Assembly: GCA_903873965.1 (NCBI GenBank)
Contig: CAIQQO010000258.1
Span: 1 to 51,135, forward strand
Direction: 5' to 3'
Origin: an uncultured bacterium
Lineage (GTDB): Bacteria > Chloroflexota > Anaerolineae > J036 > Brachytrichaceae
DNA: 51,135 nucleotides
A model generated the notes under the pieces. It was not told the origin of the DNA. It did not search any database and saw nothing but the letters and a program-made list of their open reading frames with translations. Every line of letters begins with the position of its first letter. The first letter of the stretch is position 1. This document shows, piece after piece, positions 24,217 to 32,619 of the stretch. A program made the position numbers and the translations under genes.

Positions 24217-25118
24217 GCACTGTCATTCTTGCTGACAACCTGACGCGCCGCTTTGGCGATTTTACGGCGGTTGATCATGTGTCATTTGAAGCGCAGACCG
24301 GCGAGGTGCTGGGCTATCTTGGGCCGAATGGCTCGGGCAAGACGACGACGATCCGCATGTTGCTCGGGTTGATCCGCCCGACTGAAGGCCGCGCCGAGGT
24401 GATGGGATTTGATGTGCAACATGACACCGAACGGTTGCGACGGCAGTGCGGTTACATGTCGCAGAAGTTCGCTCTCTACGACGAGTTAACCGTGTGGGAG
24501 AACTTGACGTTTTACGCAGGTGTGTACGGGGTGAATGAACGGGCGCGCCTGAACGAGACGCTGAAATGGGTAGGGTTAGTGGGGCAGGAAAAGACGCGCA
24601 CCACCGCGCTGTCAAGCGGGTGGCGGCAACGGCTGGCCCTGGCGATTGCGTTTATCCACCGCCCGCGCTTGTTGTTCCTCGACGAACCCACCAGCGGCGT
24701 AGACCCCACAGCACGGCGCATGTTCTGGGACTTGATCTACGCGCTGGCGGAAGAAGGCGTAACCGTCCTGGTGACGACGCATTACATGGATGAGGCTGAG
24801 TATTGCGGGCGCGTGGGCATCATGCGCGCCGGCAAACTTCTGGCGATGGATACCCCATCCAACCTTAAAGCGAAGGCGTTGCCCGGGCGCGCGTGGGATG
24901 TGTTTGCCGAACCCCTGCTGAAGTCGCTCGCGGTGCTTGAGGCGACGCCCGGCGTCACGCGCGCCGGCCTGTCGGGCGATCACTTGCGCGCGATCACCCT
25001 GCCGGGTGTCGATGTGAATGCGCTTCATGCTGCGCTTGGCGCTGCCGGCGTGACGGTCGCAGCGGTCGATGCCGTGGAACCATCGCTGGAAGATGTGTTC
25101 CTCGCGTTAGCCGGTTGA
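24213..25118 (+). CDS. ABC transporter ATPase (second of two)
   Basis: 301 residues. Walker A GPNGSGKT (37-44), Walker B LLFLDEP with E158. The signature reads LSSGWRQ (133-139) instead of LSGGxxQ: the second Gly is preserved in shifted form and Trp replaces the usual residue, as also occurs in YbhF-type second ATPase halves. It probably pairs with the preceding ATPase to drive the permease at 20595. Ends in a C-terminal domain (VEPSLEDVF) typical of the group. Confidence 0.9.
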   Translation: MSTVILADNLTRRFGDFTAVDHVSFEAQTGEVLGYLGPNGSGKTTTIRMLLGLIRPTEGRAEVMGFDVQHDTERLRRQCGYMSQKFALYDELTVWENLTFYAGVYGVNERARLNETLKWVGLVGQEKTRTTALSSGWRQRLALAIAFIHRPRLLFLDEPTSGVDPTARRMFWDLIYALAEEGVTVLVTTHYMDEAEYCGRVGIMRAGKLLAMDTPSNLKAKALPGRAWDVFAEPLLKSLAVLEATPGVTRAGLSGDHLRAITLPGVDVNALHAALGAAGVTVAAVDAVEPSLEDVFLALAG

Positions 25119-25206
25119 AAAGCAAGGATAATTCGAATGCCTGCCAGGTATTACGGCAAGCCCTTATCCATTCACGAAGAGAATAAAAGGCACAACAGGT
25201 GAACAC

Positions 25207-25677
25207 GTGAGTTATATCGTCAACCTCGACGGCTTTGAAGATCAGAAGATTACTGTGGAAGTGAGTTATTGGACAGGCCCGAAGCTGTTCATCAACGGTG
25301 TTCGCGCTCAGAAAGGCATCAAGCGAGGCGAGATGATTCTGCAACGCAGCGACAGCACGCACGCTGTCGTGAGATGGAAGCAGGGATTGTTGGGACTGGA
25401 TGTACCGCAGCTGATTGTGGATGGCAAGGTGGTTATGCTGGTCGAACCGTTGAAGTGGTATGAGTACGTGTGGGCTGGATTGCCCGTATTGCTGGTTTTT
25501 ATTGGCGGCGCGCTTGGGGGGCTCATCGGGGCTAGCGCTTATGTCTTGAACATCAAGGTATTCAGATTGACCATGAACTATTTTCTGAAGTATGTGGTTA
25601 CCACCGGGGTGTTTGTTTTGGCCTTTGTCGTTTATGTGGCTGCGGCTCTCTTTGTTTCCAGCCTGATTGGGCGATAA
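25207..25677 (+). CDS. Small membrane protein, unknown function
   Basis: 156 residues, GTG start at 25207 with an AGG-rich site about 8 bases upstream. The first 85 residues are a soluble beta-rich part (NLDGFEDQKITV, PKLFINGVRAQKG, LIVDGKVV) and the rest holds two or three membrane segments (about 88-112 and 125-152). I do not recognise the family. It may be the last gene of the export operon, 88 bases after the second ATPase, or independent. Confidence 0.6.
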   Translation: MSYIVNLDGFEDQKITVEVSYWTGPKLFINGVRAQKGIKRGEMILQRSDSTHAVVRWKQGLLGLDVPQLIVDGKVVMLVEPLKWYEYVWAGLPVLLVFIGGALGGLIGASAYVLNIKVFRLTMNYFLKYVVTTGVFVLAFVVYVAAALFVSSLIGR

Positions 25678-25682
25678 GCGAG

Positions 25683-25705
25683 CCGGCGCAGTTGTACTGC
25701 GCCGG
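25683..25705. terminator. Hairpin between convergent genes
   Basis: CCGGCGCAGT, loop TGT, ACTGCGCCGG: a perfect 10-base-pair stem starting 6 bases after the stop at 25677 and 44 bases from the converging stop at 25749. No T-run. Part of the arm, CTGCGCCGGG, occurs again at 25731-25740. Confidence 0.6.
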
Positions 25706-25748
25706 GAACCGCTGGGCTGATGGAATATGGCTGCGCCGGGAGATGGTG

Positions 25749-26837
25749 TCAGGCTGCAAGAATCGCGTTGATCTTTGCTTCCATCGCATTGGCTTGCGCT
25801 GCATCCAGCGTGCCGATCTGGAAGTCAGCCCGGAATTGCCCGCCGCCCGGCAGGATGCGGATATTGCCTTTGGCTTTTTCGGCCGTATAGCCTTCCGGCT
25901 CAGCTGTGGCAGGCATGGCAAAACCACACGCGTCCTGATCGCCCGGGCGCGATATCCAGCGCACCGTCTTGTCAAGTTGATCCGGTCGGTGCGCCACATA
26001 ATCGGCATTGCCATTGGGATGCACCTGCATGCTATGCGCCCAGCCAGCCTGATCGGCGTCATAAGTCAGCGTGAACACCAGTTCGGGGTTGAATGGCAAT
26101 TCAGGCTTCAGCACGTTGTGCTGTTCCGGGTGTTCGGCCATCAACGCCACGAACTCGCGGTAGCCATCGGGGAACTTCATGTGCGACGGGATGTCCTTGC
26201 GCACGCGTACCCGATCCGGCGTGCATTGCGCGCTGTAGACCAGCCGCGCATAGTCCACCGGACGCCAGTTGATGTGCGCCAGGTACATATACTCCATGGC
26301 AGTGGGGCGCAGGTTGTCGATGGTCATGGCGACGTTGAAGCAGCTCGAACCGGCGTACAGTTTCACCAGTGGTTGCGCCACATAGTTGTAGTTGAACGCG
26401 ACCGAATGCTGATACCGTCCGCCCACAGCGATATAGTCGCCGCCCTCGTCATGGCCCACTGCCACGTGCGCGTTCTGGTAAGTCGCGTTGGGCAGTTCGC
26501 CGTGCAATGGATGCGAGTCACTCTTGCCCGGCACGCCCATAGCCGTGAAGCCACAGTGCAGGAAGAACCCGCCATACGTTTCGAGATACGGGCGCCCACC
26601 GTTGGGTTCGCTGAACATCGACTTCATGGTCAGTGCGCGCCCGCCAAACTGCGCCGACCAAATCTGCTGACCTTGGTAAGGTAGCACCACCAGTTCGCCC
26701 ACATCATTCTTTATGCGCAGACCGGCCACGCCGGTGCTGAAGCGGAATGCGGTGGCTGACAGCGCGCCTGCGCTGACGAGAGGTTTTTCTTTCTCGCCGA
26801 AAAAGTTTGGAGAAAGATGGAATATGGATTCAGACAT
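25749..26837 (-). CDS. DUF4432-family aldose epimerase-like protein
   Basis: 362 residues from the ATG at 26837, with AGGAG 7 bases upstream. Galactose-mutarotase-like fold: LPYQGQQIWSAQFGG, FLHCGFTAMGVPG, HPLHGELPNA (catalytic-type His) and EYMYLAHINWRP are recognisable of DUF4432, whose members act on sugars but are poorly characterised. It is divergent from a sugar ABC importer and separated by 280 bases, so it probably processes the imported sugar. A convergent hairpin separates it from the export operon. Confidence 0.82.
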   Translation of the reverse strand: MSESIFHLSPNFFGEKEKPLVSAGALSATAFRFSTGVAGLRIKNDVGELVVLPYQGQQIWSAQFGGRALTMKSMFSEPNGGRPYLETYGGFFLHCGFTAMGVPGKSDSHPLHGELPNATYQNAHVAVGHDEGGDYIAVGGRYQHSVAFNYNYVAQPLVKLYAGSSCFNVAMTIDNLRPTAMEYMYLAHINWRPVDYARLVYSAQCTPDRVRVRKDIPSHMKFPDGYREFVALMAEHPEQHNVLKPELPFNPELVFTLTYDADQAGWAHSMQVHPNGNADYVAHRPDQLDKTVRWISRPGDQDACGFAMPATAEPEGYTAEKAKGNIRILPGGGQFRADFQIGTLDAAQANAMEAKINAILAA

Positions 26838-26956
26838 GTTTTTACTCCTATGCCTTGGATATACCACCTATCTCGAAAACGGCAAGCCCGCAGCAATAAA
26901 CTGACGGGCACCCGCCGGGCAATCTTAGTATTGGCTTAATGCAGGCTGAAAATACG

Positions 26957-26985
26957 TTGACATCTTTATGCCCATGCCTTATACT
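26957..26985 (+). promoter_or_regulatory. Strong promoter of the sugar importer (TTGACA-17-TATACT)
   Basis: TTGACA at 26957-26962 and TATACT at 26980-26985 with ideal 17-base spacing. The predicted mRNA has a leader of about 125 bases before the ATG at 27118, holding no ORF I would call. Confidence 0.8.
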
Positions 26986-26988
26986 GTC

Positions 26989-27027
26989 ACTGTTGGTTCG
27001 CACAATACAAGGTCGTTACTGTTGGTT
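26989..27027 (+). promoter_or_regulatory. Direct repeat ACTGTTGGTT at and after the start point, possible operator
   Basis: ACTGTTGGTT at 26989-26998 overlaps the expected transcription start, and an identical copy lies at 27018-27027, 29 bases on. Repeats in this place are often repressor sites; no regulator is identified. Confidence 0.35.
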
Positions 27028-27117
27028 GGGTTTACTCGGCCAACTGCGGAGCATGATAGCCTCGCTACCGCATTCTTGATACGAAAGTCTGGTTTAGTTC
27101 AGGAAGGAGAGATTAGT

Positions 27118-28482
27118 ATGGCAAAGAACTTCTCACGTCGTCAGTTTCTGAAGACAATGGGTATTACCGCAGCAGCAGGCGTATTAGCAGCCTGCACCCC
27201 CGCGGTCACAACCGCTCCTAGTGCCGAAAAGGCAACAGCTGCGCCAGCAGCAGCCGTTAGCGGCGAAAAGATCAAGATGAAGTGGGATACTTTCCGTGGC
27301 CCTGGCACGGGATGGAACGAAGAGCGCATCAAGACATTTGTCGAAAAGAATCCCAATGTTGAGATCGAGTTCCGCGCATTGACCGGCGCCACGCAGCAGG
27401 ATAACTATGGCAAGATGTATGCCCAGTTTGCTGCCGGCGACCTTGGCGACATCATCGCTTTCGATCCGTCGCACTTCCAGTTCTGGCGCGCCATCGACAA
27501 AGCCGTGATTGCCCCGATTGACGATCTGGTTAAAGCCGATAACACCGACCTGAAGCAGTGGTACGAGCAATTCATCGGCCTGCAGAAGTATAAGGGTCAG
27601 ATGTACGGTCTGCCAAGCTGGGGCTGGGCCGGCCAGGACACCATCGTCATTAACGCAGTGCAGTTCAAGGCAGGCGGGCTGAAGCTACCCGATCCCAAGG
27701 CGCACGACACCTCGATGGACACCATCGCAGAATGGGCACACAAGCTCAATCAGAAGGGTAACCCGTACGGACTGGGTATGACTTTCGATGAAAGCCACTT
27801 AGTCGTACTTGCGCGCGCATTCAGCGGTGACGTCATTGACGCCGACGGCAAGAAGTGCTTGCTGGCCACCGACAAGAATGCTCAGGACGCCTTGCGCTGG
27901 GCTTACAAGATGGCGAAGGAAGAGAAGATTATGCCTCGCCCGGCCGATGTCGCCAACATGGCTGCAGCCTTGCTCGATGGCAAGTTGACCATGTACTGGG
28001 GCGGTTCACTGGATGCGCGCAACTTCAAGCGTGGCATCAAGGACGCGACCAAGACTGAAGCCGCGCAGGCGTTGCTGCCCAAGCGCCCGGATGGCAAGTT
28101 CCCATGCCAGCTTCGCGGCGGCACATGGAACATTGGCAAGAACAGCAAGAATGCGCAGATGGCCTACCAGTTCCTCAAGCACATCACCACGCTGGAAGGC
28201 TGCGTCGGCTTCAACCTCGTCGCCGGCCAGGGTGCGTTTGTGCGCCCCGATACTGTTGCTGAACTGATCAAGAATGATCCCATTCACGAATGGTTCATCC
28301 CCAACCTCGAAAACGGCATTCCGGCCAACGCGCCATCCAACTCGCGCGGCAAGGAATACAACGACGCCATCGCCGCATATGCGACCAAGATGATGGATCC
28401 GAACGAGAACATTGCGTTTGAAAAAGGTCTGCAGGACCTGCACGACAACATTCAGAAAGTTCTCGATATGGAACCGGCATAA
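27118..28482 (+). CDS. Sugar ABC transporter substrate-binding lipoprotein (Tat signal)
   Basis: 454 residues from the ATG at 27118 with AAGGAG 8 bases upstream; an open frame to 26968 lies in the promoter. Tat-type signal SRRQFLK (R7, R8) followed by lipobox VLAAC (C26). The mature part is a family 1 extracellular solute-binding protein (MalE/UgpB-like) with PNVEIEFRAL and LPSWGWAGQDTIV. Folded export before lipid anchoring fits Chloroflexota-type binding proteins. First gene of a three-gene importer, followed by two hairpins before the permease genes. Confidence 0.92.
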   Translation: MAKNFSRRQFLKTMGITAAAGVLAACTPAVTTAPSAEKATAAPAAAVSGEKIKMKWDTFRGPGTGWNEERIKTFVEKNPNVEIEFRALTGATQQDNYGKMYAQFAAGDLGDIIAFDPSHFQFWRAIDKAVIAPIDDLVKADNTDLKQWYEQFIGLQKYKGQMYGLPSWGWAGQDTIVINAVQFKAGGLKLPDPKAHDTSMDTIAEWAHKLNQKGNPYGLGMTFDESHLVVLARAFSGDVIDADGKKCLLATDKNAQDALRWAYKMAKEEKIMPRPADVANMAAALLDGKLTMYWGGSLDARNFKRGIKDATKTEAAQALLPKRPDGKFPCQLRGGTWNIGKNSKNAQMAYQFLKHITTLEGCVGFNLVAGQGAFVRPDTVAELIKNDPIHEWFIPNLENGIPANAPSNSRGKEYNDAIAAYATKMMDPNENIAFEKGLQDLHDNIQKVLDMEPA

Positions 28483-28489
28483 CTCAGAT

Positions 28490-28511
28490 AGGCGAACCTA
28501 CGCGTTCGCCT
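28490..28511 (+). other. Intergenic hairpin after the binding-protein gene
   Basis: AGGCGAAC, loop CTACGC, GTTCGCCT: an 8-base-pair stem 8 bases after the stop at 28482. Confidence 0.55.
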
Positions 28512-28532
28512 CCTACGTTGTGATTTGTGGGT

Positions 28533-28562
28533 GTCAGACTTCGCAACCCTGCGAGGTCTGAC
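28533..28562 (+). other. Strong intergenic hairpin before the permease genes, REP-like
   Basis: GTCAGACTTCGCA, loop ACCC, TGCGAGGTCTGAC: 13 pairs with one G-U. There is no T-run, so it more likely slows RNA decay or attenuates than terminates. Such hairpins after a binding-protein gene are known to keep its mRNA more abundant than the permease mRNA (established for malE-malF in E. coli). Confidence 0.65.
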
Positions 28563-28590
28563 ATCGTTATACAGAAAACGCGGTCCACAA

Positions 28591-29532
28591 ATGGCCAATG
28601 CAATATCTCCACCAAAGGTGCTGACTGGCAGACGGCGCGTGTCCCCGGCACAGCGACGCCAGAACCTGTACGGATACCTCTTTCTCACCCCATGGCTGAT
28701 CGGTTTCTTCGGATTGTTTGTCGGGCCTGGGTTATATTCATTCTTTCTCAGCTTTACCAAATATGACGTGATCAGCTCTCCGGTGTTCATTGCCACCAGG
28801 AACTACGTGGACATGTTCACCAAAGATGACCTGTTCTGGTCATCACTGTCGCGCACAGCCTATTACGCTATTGTCAGCGTCCCTTTGACTGTGCTTGGCT
28901 CGATGTTTCTGGCAATCCTGCTGAACACACAGTTGCGCGGCATCACGGTTTTCCGCACCCTGTTCTTTATGCCCTCGCTTGTGCCGATTGTGGCCTCCAT
29001 TATTCTGTTTAAGATCCTGCTCAACAGCGATTTTGGACTTGTCAACACGGCGTTGCGCGGATTGGGTATGCAGGATCCGCCCGGCTGGTTCGCTGATAGT
29101 CGTTGGTCTATCCCCTCGCTCATTCTGGTGCGTCTGTGGGGCAGTCTTGGCGGCACGCAGATGATCATCTTCCTCGCCGGTCTGCAAGGCATACCGACTG
29201 AGCTGTATGACGCTGCGTCGATCGATGGCGCCGGCTCCTGGCATCGCATTCGGCATGTGACGATTCCACTTTTGACGCCGACGATCTTCTTTAACACGGT
29301 GCTGGGCGTTATCGGCGCATTGCAGACCTTTGCCGCGGCGTTTATTGCGACAGAAGGCGGCCCTAACTTCTCCACCTGGTTCTTTGCCCTGCATATCTGG
29401 AAGCAGGCCTTTGACTATTTCAACATGGGATACGCTGCAGCGCTGGCGTGGTTCTTTGCGCTAGTCATTGTTGCGCTGACCCTGTTGCAGATGCGGCTTT
29501 CCAAACGCATGGTTTTCTACATGGGCGAATAG
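28591..29532 (+). CDS. Sugar ABC transporter permease 1 (MalF-like)
   Basis: 313 residues from the ATG at 28591. Six membrane segments and the EAA loop (YDAASIDGAGSWHRIRHVTIP, split here as YDAASIDGAG and WHRIRHVTIP) that contacts the ATPase. A polar N-terminus carries RRVSPAQRRQN. The second permease starts 15 bases downstream. No ATPase gene is in the operon, so a shared MsmX/MalK-type ATPase encoded elsewhere is expected. Confidence 0.92.
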   Translation: MANAISPPKVLTGRRRVSPAQRRQNLYGYLFLTPWLIGFFGLFVGPGLYSFFLSFTKYDVISSPVFIATRNYVDMFTKDDLFWSSLSRTAYYAIVSVPLTVLGSMFLAILLNTQLRGITVFRTLFFMPSLVPIVASIILFKILLNSDFGLVNTALRGLGMQDPPGWFADSRWSIPSLILVRLWGSLGGTQMIIFLAGLQGIPTELYDAASIDGAGSWHRIRHVTIPLLTPTIFFNTVLGVIGALQTFAAAFIATEGGPNFSTWFFALHIWKQAFDYFNMGYAAALAWFFALVIVALTLLQMRLSKRMVFYMGE

Positions 29533-29547
29533 CCACGAGGTGATTTC

Positions 29548-30420
29548 ATGGCTTTGAACAACAACACCAGTAGTATCCGACAGCGCCGGTATGTTGGGCG
29601 GATAGTTACTTATGTCCTCCTGACGATAGCCGGGCTGTTCTTTGCGATTCCGCTGCTCTGGACCATCTCCAGCTCATTGCAGACCTGGCAGGAATTACGC
29701 TCGTATGTGCCGCATTTTATTCCCGAAACACCACAATGGAACAATTATGTGCAGGTGTTCACGCTGGTGCCCTTTGCGCGCTGGATGGTGAACAGCCTGA
29801 CCATTGTTCTGATCAACATCCCGGGAACGATCCTGACAGCAACGTTGACGGCGTACGCCTTTGCGCGCTTTAACTTTGTGGGCAAGAACGTGTGGTTTGT
29901 CCTGTTGCTAAGTACGATGATGATTCCCGCTATCGTCACGTTTATCCCGCAGTATCTGTTGTTCTTCAACCTGAAGTTCATCGATACCTATATCCCGCTG
30001 ACGCTGGGATCGTGGCTGGGCGGCAGCGCCTTCATGGTGTTTCTGTTGCGCCAGTTCATCATGACCATCCCGCGTGAACTGGACGAAGCGGCGATCGTTG
30101 ATGGCGCCAATCCCGTACGCATTTTGTTCTCGATCATCATGCCGCTGATGAAACCCGCGCTCGTTACCGTTGCCATCCTGCAATTCCTGGCTGACTGGAA
30201 CGACTTCTTTGGCCCGTTTATTTATATCAACACGATGCTCAAGTACACAGCGGCTGTGGGATTGCGCACCTTTCAGACCATGGCGTTGGAGATCACTGAC
30301 CCGCGCGACCACCTCCTGATGGCCGGCGCAGCGATCATGACCATTCCGGTGCTGGCGCTCTTCGCAGTAGCACAGCGTTACTTTGTGTCCGGCGTAGTGA
30401 TGTCAGGGCTCAAGCTGTAG
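29548..30420 (+). CDS. Sugar ABC transporter permease 2 (MalG-like)
   Basis: 290 residues. Six membrane segments and an EAA loop with LDEAAIVDGANPVRI followed by the MPLMKPAL helix. GAGG lies 7 bases upstream. It forms the channel with the preceding permease. A strong terminator follows. Confidence 0.93.
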   Translation: MALNNNTSSIRQRRYVGRIVTYVLLTIAGLFFAIPLLWTISSSLQTWQELRSYVPHFIPETPQWNNYVQVFTLVPFARWMVNSLTIVLINIPGTILTATLTAYAFARFNFVGKNVWFVLLLSTMMIPAIVTFIPQYLLFFNLKFIDTYIPLTLGSWLGGSAFMVFLLRQFIMTIPRELDEAAIVDGANPVRILFSIIMPLMKPALVTVAILQFLADWNDFFGPFIYINTMLKYTAAVGLRTFQTMALEITDPRDHLLMAGAAIMTIPVLALFAVAQRYFVSGVVMSGLKL

Positions 30421-30454
30421 AAGCAGCCCGCATAGTCCGCGTATCATCACAGAT

Positions 30455-30494
30455 AACAGCCTACTCAGACATGACCTGAGTAGGCTGTTTCTTT
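30455..30494 (+). terminator. Intrinsic terminator of the sugar importer operon
   Basis: AACAGCCTACTCAG, loop ACATGAC, CTGAGTAGGCTGTT: a perfect 14-base-pair stem followed by TTCTTT. It reaches the stop codon of the converging gene. Confidence 0.9.
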
Positions 30495-30879
30495 ACGATT
30501 TCACGAAAACCTCGAGTGTGTGCGGCGGCTCAAAGAGGGGTTTACAGACCGTCACTTCACGTCCTGCGCCGACCGAATGCCATCGCACGGCTGTCTTATA
30601 GTCCACCTCGATATCAATGCCATACCACAGCATCCACCAGCGCGTGTGCGCATCGCCGGCACAATCGGCGACAAGAAAGCGTTCATTATTAATTCGCCAC
30701 ACTGAACCAATATGAGCACAGTCATATACGGCAATGTACCCGTCAACCGGAGGCAGGTGAATCGGCAGACTCTTGATAGACTGTCGATTGCGAATCACCT
30801 TTTCCATAACGCCGGGCCCATACTGTGAGGCCGTTCCCACAGAACAAGCCATCACCAGTGCAACCAGCACAACACTCAC
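30493..30879 (-). CDS. Small exported protein, possible double-psi-barrel-like domain
   Basis: 128 residues with GTG start at 30879 (a second GTG three codons in is also possible). An N-terminal hydrophobic signal (about 1-14) ends near a Cys (VMACSV), but the residues do not form a clear lipobox. The mature part contains YIAVYDCAHIGSVWRI, FLVADCAG, GIDIEVDYKTAVRW, a pattern I associate with short secreted Chloroflexota proteins related in form to 3D/RlpA-like barrels; the fold is inference. The cysteine pair may form a disulfide. Transcribed alone. Confidence 0.6.
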   Translation of the reverse strand: MSVVLVALVMACSVGTASQYGPGVMEKVIRNRQSIKSLPIHLPPVDGYIAVYDCAHIGSVWRINNERFLVADCAGDAHTRWWMLWYGIDIEVDYKTAVRWHSVGAGREVTVCKPLFEPPHTLEVFVKS

Positions 30880-30900
30880 AGTATAGTCTCTTTATGTATA

Positions 30901-30917
30901 ATTAACATCAGGTTAAT
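30901..30917. promoter_or_regulatory. Inverted repeat ATTAAC-N5-GTTAAT, possible operator
   Basis: A perfect 6-base inverted repeat in the AT-rich divergent gap between the exported protein and the carboxyltransferase gene. No regulator assigned. Confidence 0.35.
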
Positions 30918-30968
30918 GATACCGTATTTTAAAAATTACCTTCCAGCCCCTTTGCCCTTCTTCTCACG

Positions 30969-30986
30969 CTTTACGTTTCCCGCTTC
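30969..30986 (+). repeat. Dispersed repeat copy (CTTTACGTTTCCCGCTTC)
   Basis: Matches the reverse complement of 3579-3596 at 16 of 18 positions. It lies next to the -10 box at 31000, so the repeat provides part of the promoter region. Confidence 0.55.
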
Positions 30987-31005
30987 CCGCCGGCGGTCAT
31001 ATAAT
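30977..31005 (+). promoter_or_regulatory. Possible promoter of the carboxyltransferase operon (TTCCCG-17-TATAAT)
   Basis: A perfect TATAAT at 31000-31005 with a weak -35. The ATG lies 70 bases on and has GGAG 5 bases upstream. Confidence 0.45.
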
Positions 31006-31074
31006 CTTTCGATGTGAGTCTAAATCATCACTGATTAACATCATGTACGGATTCGGTATCACAATGGAGAAATC

Positions 31075-32619
31075 ATGAACGATTACCTGGCCACGCTTCG
31101 GGATATGCGCGATAAGGCGCTTCGGGGCGGCGGCGCAGAACGTGTTGAGCAACTGCATGCCAAAGGGAAACTGACGGCGCGCGAGCGCCTGGCATTGCTG
31201 TTGGACGAAGGCAGTTTTCAAGAACTTGGCGCCCTGGCCACGCACAACTGCGTCGATTTTGGCATGGCCGAACAGCGCTATCCGGGCGACGGCGTTGTGA
31301 CCGGCTTCGGCAAGATCAACGGACGGCGCATTGCCATCTTTGCGCAGGATTTCACTGTGCTGGGCGGCTCGTTTTCCGAAGTGCAGTCGCGCAAGATATG
31401 CCGCATTCAAGACCTGGCGCTGGAAAGCGGCATTCCGCTGATCGGATTGAACGATTCGGGTGGCGCGCGCATTCAGGAAGGTGTGCGCAGCCTGGCGGCT
31501 TACGGCGAGGTGTTCACGCGCAACGTGCTGGCCTCGGGCGTTATCCCACAGATATCGGTCATCCTTGGCCCATGCGCCGGCGGTGCGGTGTATTCACCCG
31601 CACTCACCGATTTCATCATCATGTCGCGCAAGAGCAGCTTCATGTTTATTACCGGGCCTGAGGTCATTAAAAGTGTGACGGGTGAAAACGTCAGTTTTGA
31701 AGACCTGGGCGGCACCTTGGTACACAACGCGCGCAGCGGTGTGGCGCACTTCCTGGCTGATGATGAACAGGCAGCCTTGATGCTGGTCAAAGTGCTGTTG
31801 AGCTACCTGCCGCAGAATAACACCGAGGACCCGCCGCAGGTCACGCCTTATGATCTGCCGGACCGCATGAATGAAGCGCTCAACACCATCGTGCCGGATC
31901 GTGATGACATGCCCTATGACATGCACGAAGTCATCAGCGCCATTTTTGACCGTGATAGTTTTCTTGAAGTGCATCCCTACTATGCGCGCAATGCTATTGT
32001 GGGCTTTGCCCGCATGGATGGTTACAGCGTGGGCATTGTGGCCAACCAGCCCGAACATCTGGCGGGTGTGCTCGATATCAATTCGAGCGACAAAATTGCG
32101 CGCTTTGTGCGGCTGTGCGATGCCTTTAACATCCCGGTGGTCACCTTTGTCGATTGTCCCGGTTACCTGCCTGGCACCGACCAGGAGTATGCGGGTGTTA
32201 TCCGCCACGGCGCCAAGGTGATTTATGCCTACTGCGAGTCGACCGTGCCAAAGATATCCATCGTCACGCGCAAGGCGATTGGCGGCGCGTATATAGCGAT
32301 GAGCTCCAAGCAGATGCGCAGTGATCTTGCCTTCGCGTGGCCAACGGCGCAGATTGCCGTCATGGGCGCGGATGGCGCCGTGCGGATATTGCGCCGCCGC
32401 GAACTGGCAAAGTCCAAGGATCCTGCTGCTGCTGAAGCCGCTTTCATTGCCGAGTACCGGGAGAAGTTCTTCAACCCGTATCGCGCCGCGGACATGGGCC
32501 AGATCGACGAGGTGATTGAGCCCAAGGAAACCCGGCCGCGCTTGATTCGCGCGCTTGAGGTGTTGCGCACCAAGGTGCAACAGAACCCACCCAAAAAGCA
32601 TGGATTGATGCCGGTATGA
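31075..32619 (+). CDS. Acyl-CoA carboxyltransferase subunit (methylmalonyl-CoA decarboxylase alpha / propionyl-CoA carboxylase beta)
   Basis: 514 residues, the normal length. Both crotonase-like halves are complete: GGSFSEVQSRK, LNDSGGARIQEGV, CAGGAVYSPALTDFI, FVDCPGYLPGTDQEY, KAIGGAYIAMSSK and the MGADGAVRI turn. The protein moves CO2 between an acyl-CoA (usually methylmalonyl- or propionyl-CoA) and biotin. It overlaps an OadG-like gene by 4 bases and is followed by a biotin carrier; that order is typical of Na+-pumping decarboxylases, though the large Na+ channel beta subunit and a biotin carboxylase are both absent from the window. Confidence 0.92.
   Translation: MNDYLATLRDMRDKALRGGGAERVEQLHAKGKLTARERLALLLDEGSFQELGALATHNCVDFGMAEQRYPGDGVVTGFGKINGRRIAIFAQDFTVLGGSFSEVQSRKICRIQDLALESGIPLIGLNDSGGARIQEGVRSLAAYGEVFTRNVLASGVIPQISVILGPCAGGAVYSPALTDFIIMSRKSSFMFITGPEVIKSVTGENVSFEDLGGTLVHNARSGVAHFLADDEQAALMLVKVLLSYLPQNNTEDPPQVTPYDLPDRMNEALNTIVPDRDDMPYDMHEVISAIFDRDSFLEVHPYYARNAIVGFARMDGYSVGIVANQPEHLAGVLDINSSDKIARFVRLCDAFNIPVVTFVDCPGYLPGTDQEYAGVIRHGAKVIYAYCESTVPKISIVTRKAIGGAYIAMSSKQMRSDLAFAWPTAQIAVMGADGAVRILRRRELAKSKDPAAAEAAFIAEYREKFFNPYRAADMGQIDEVIEPKETRPRLIRALEVLRTKVQQNPPKKHGLMPV

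Noticed and set aside
25692-26684. Plus-strand ORF of 330 codons
   Set aside because: Antisense to the DUF4432 gene, whose motifs and start site are clear; Arg/His/Val-rich composition.
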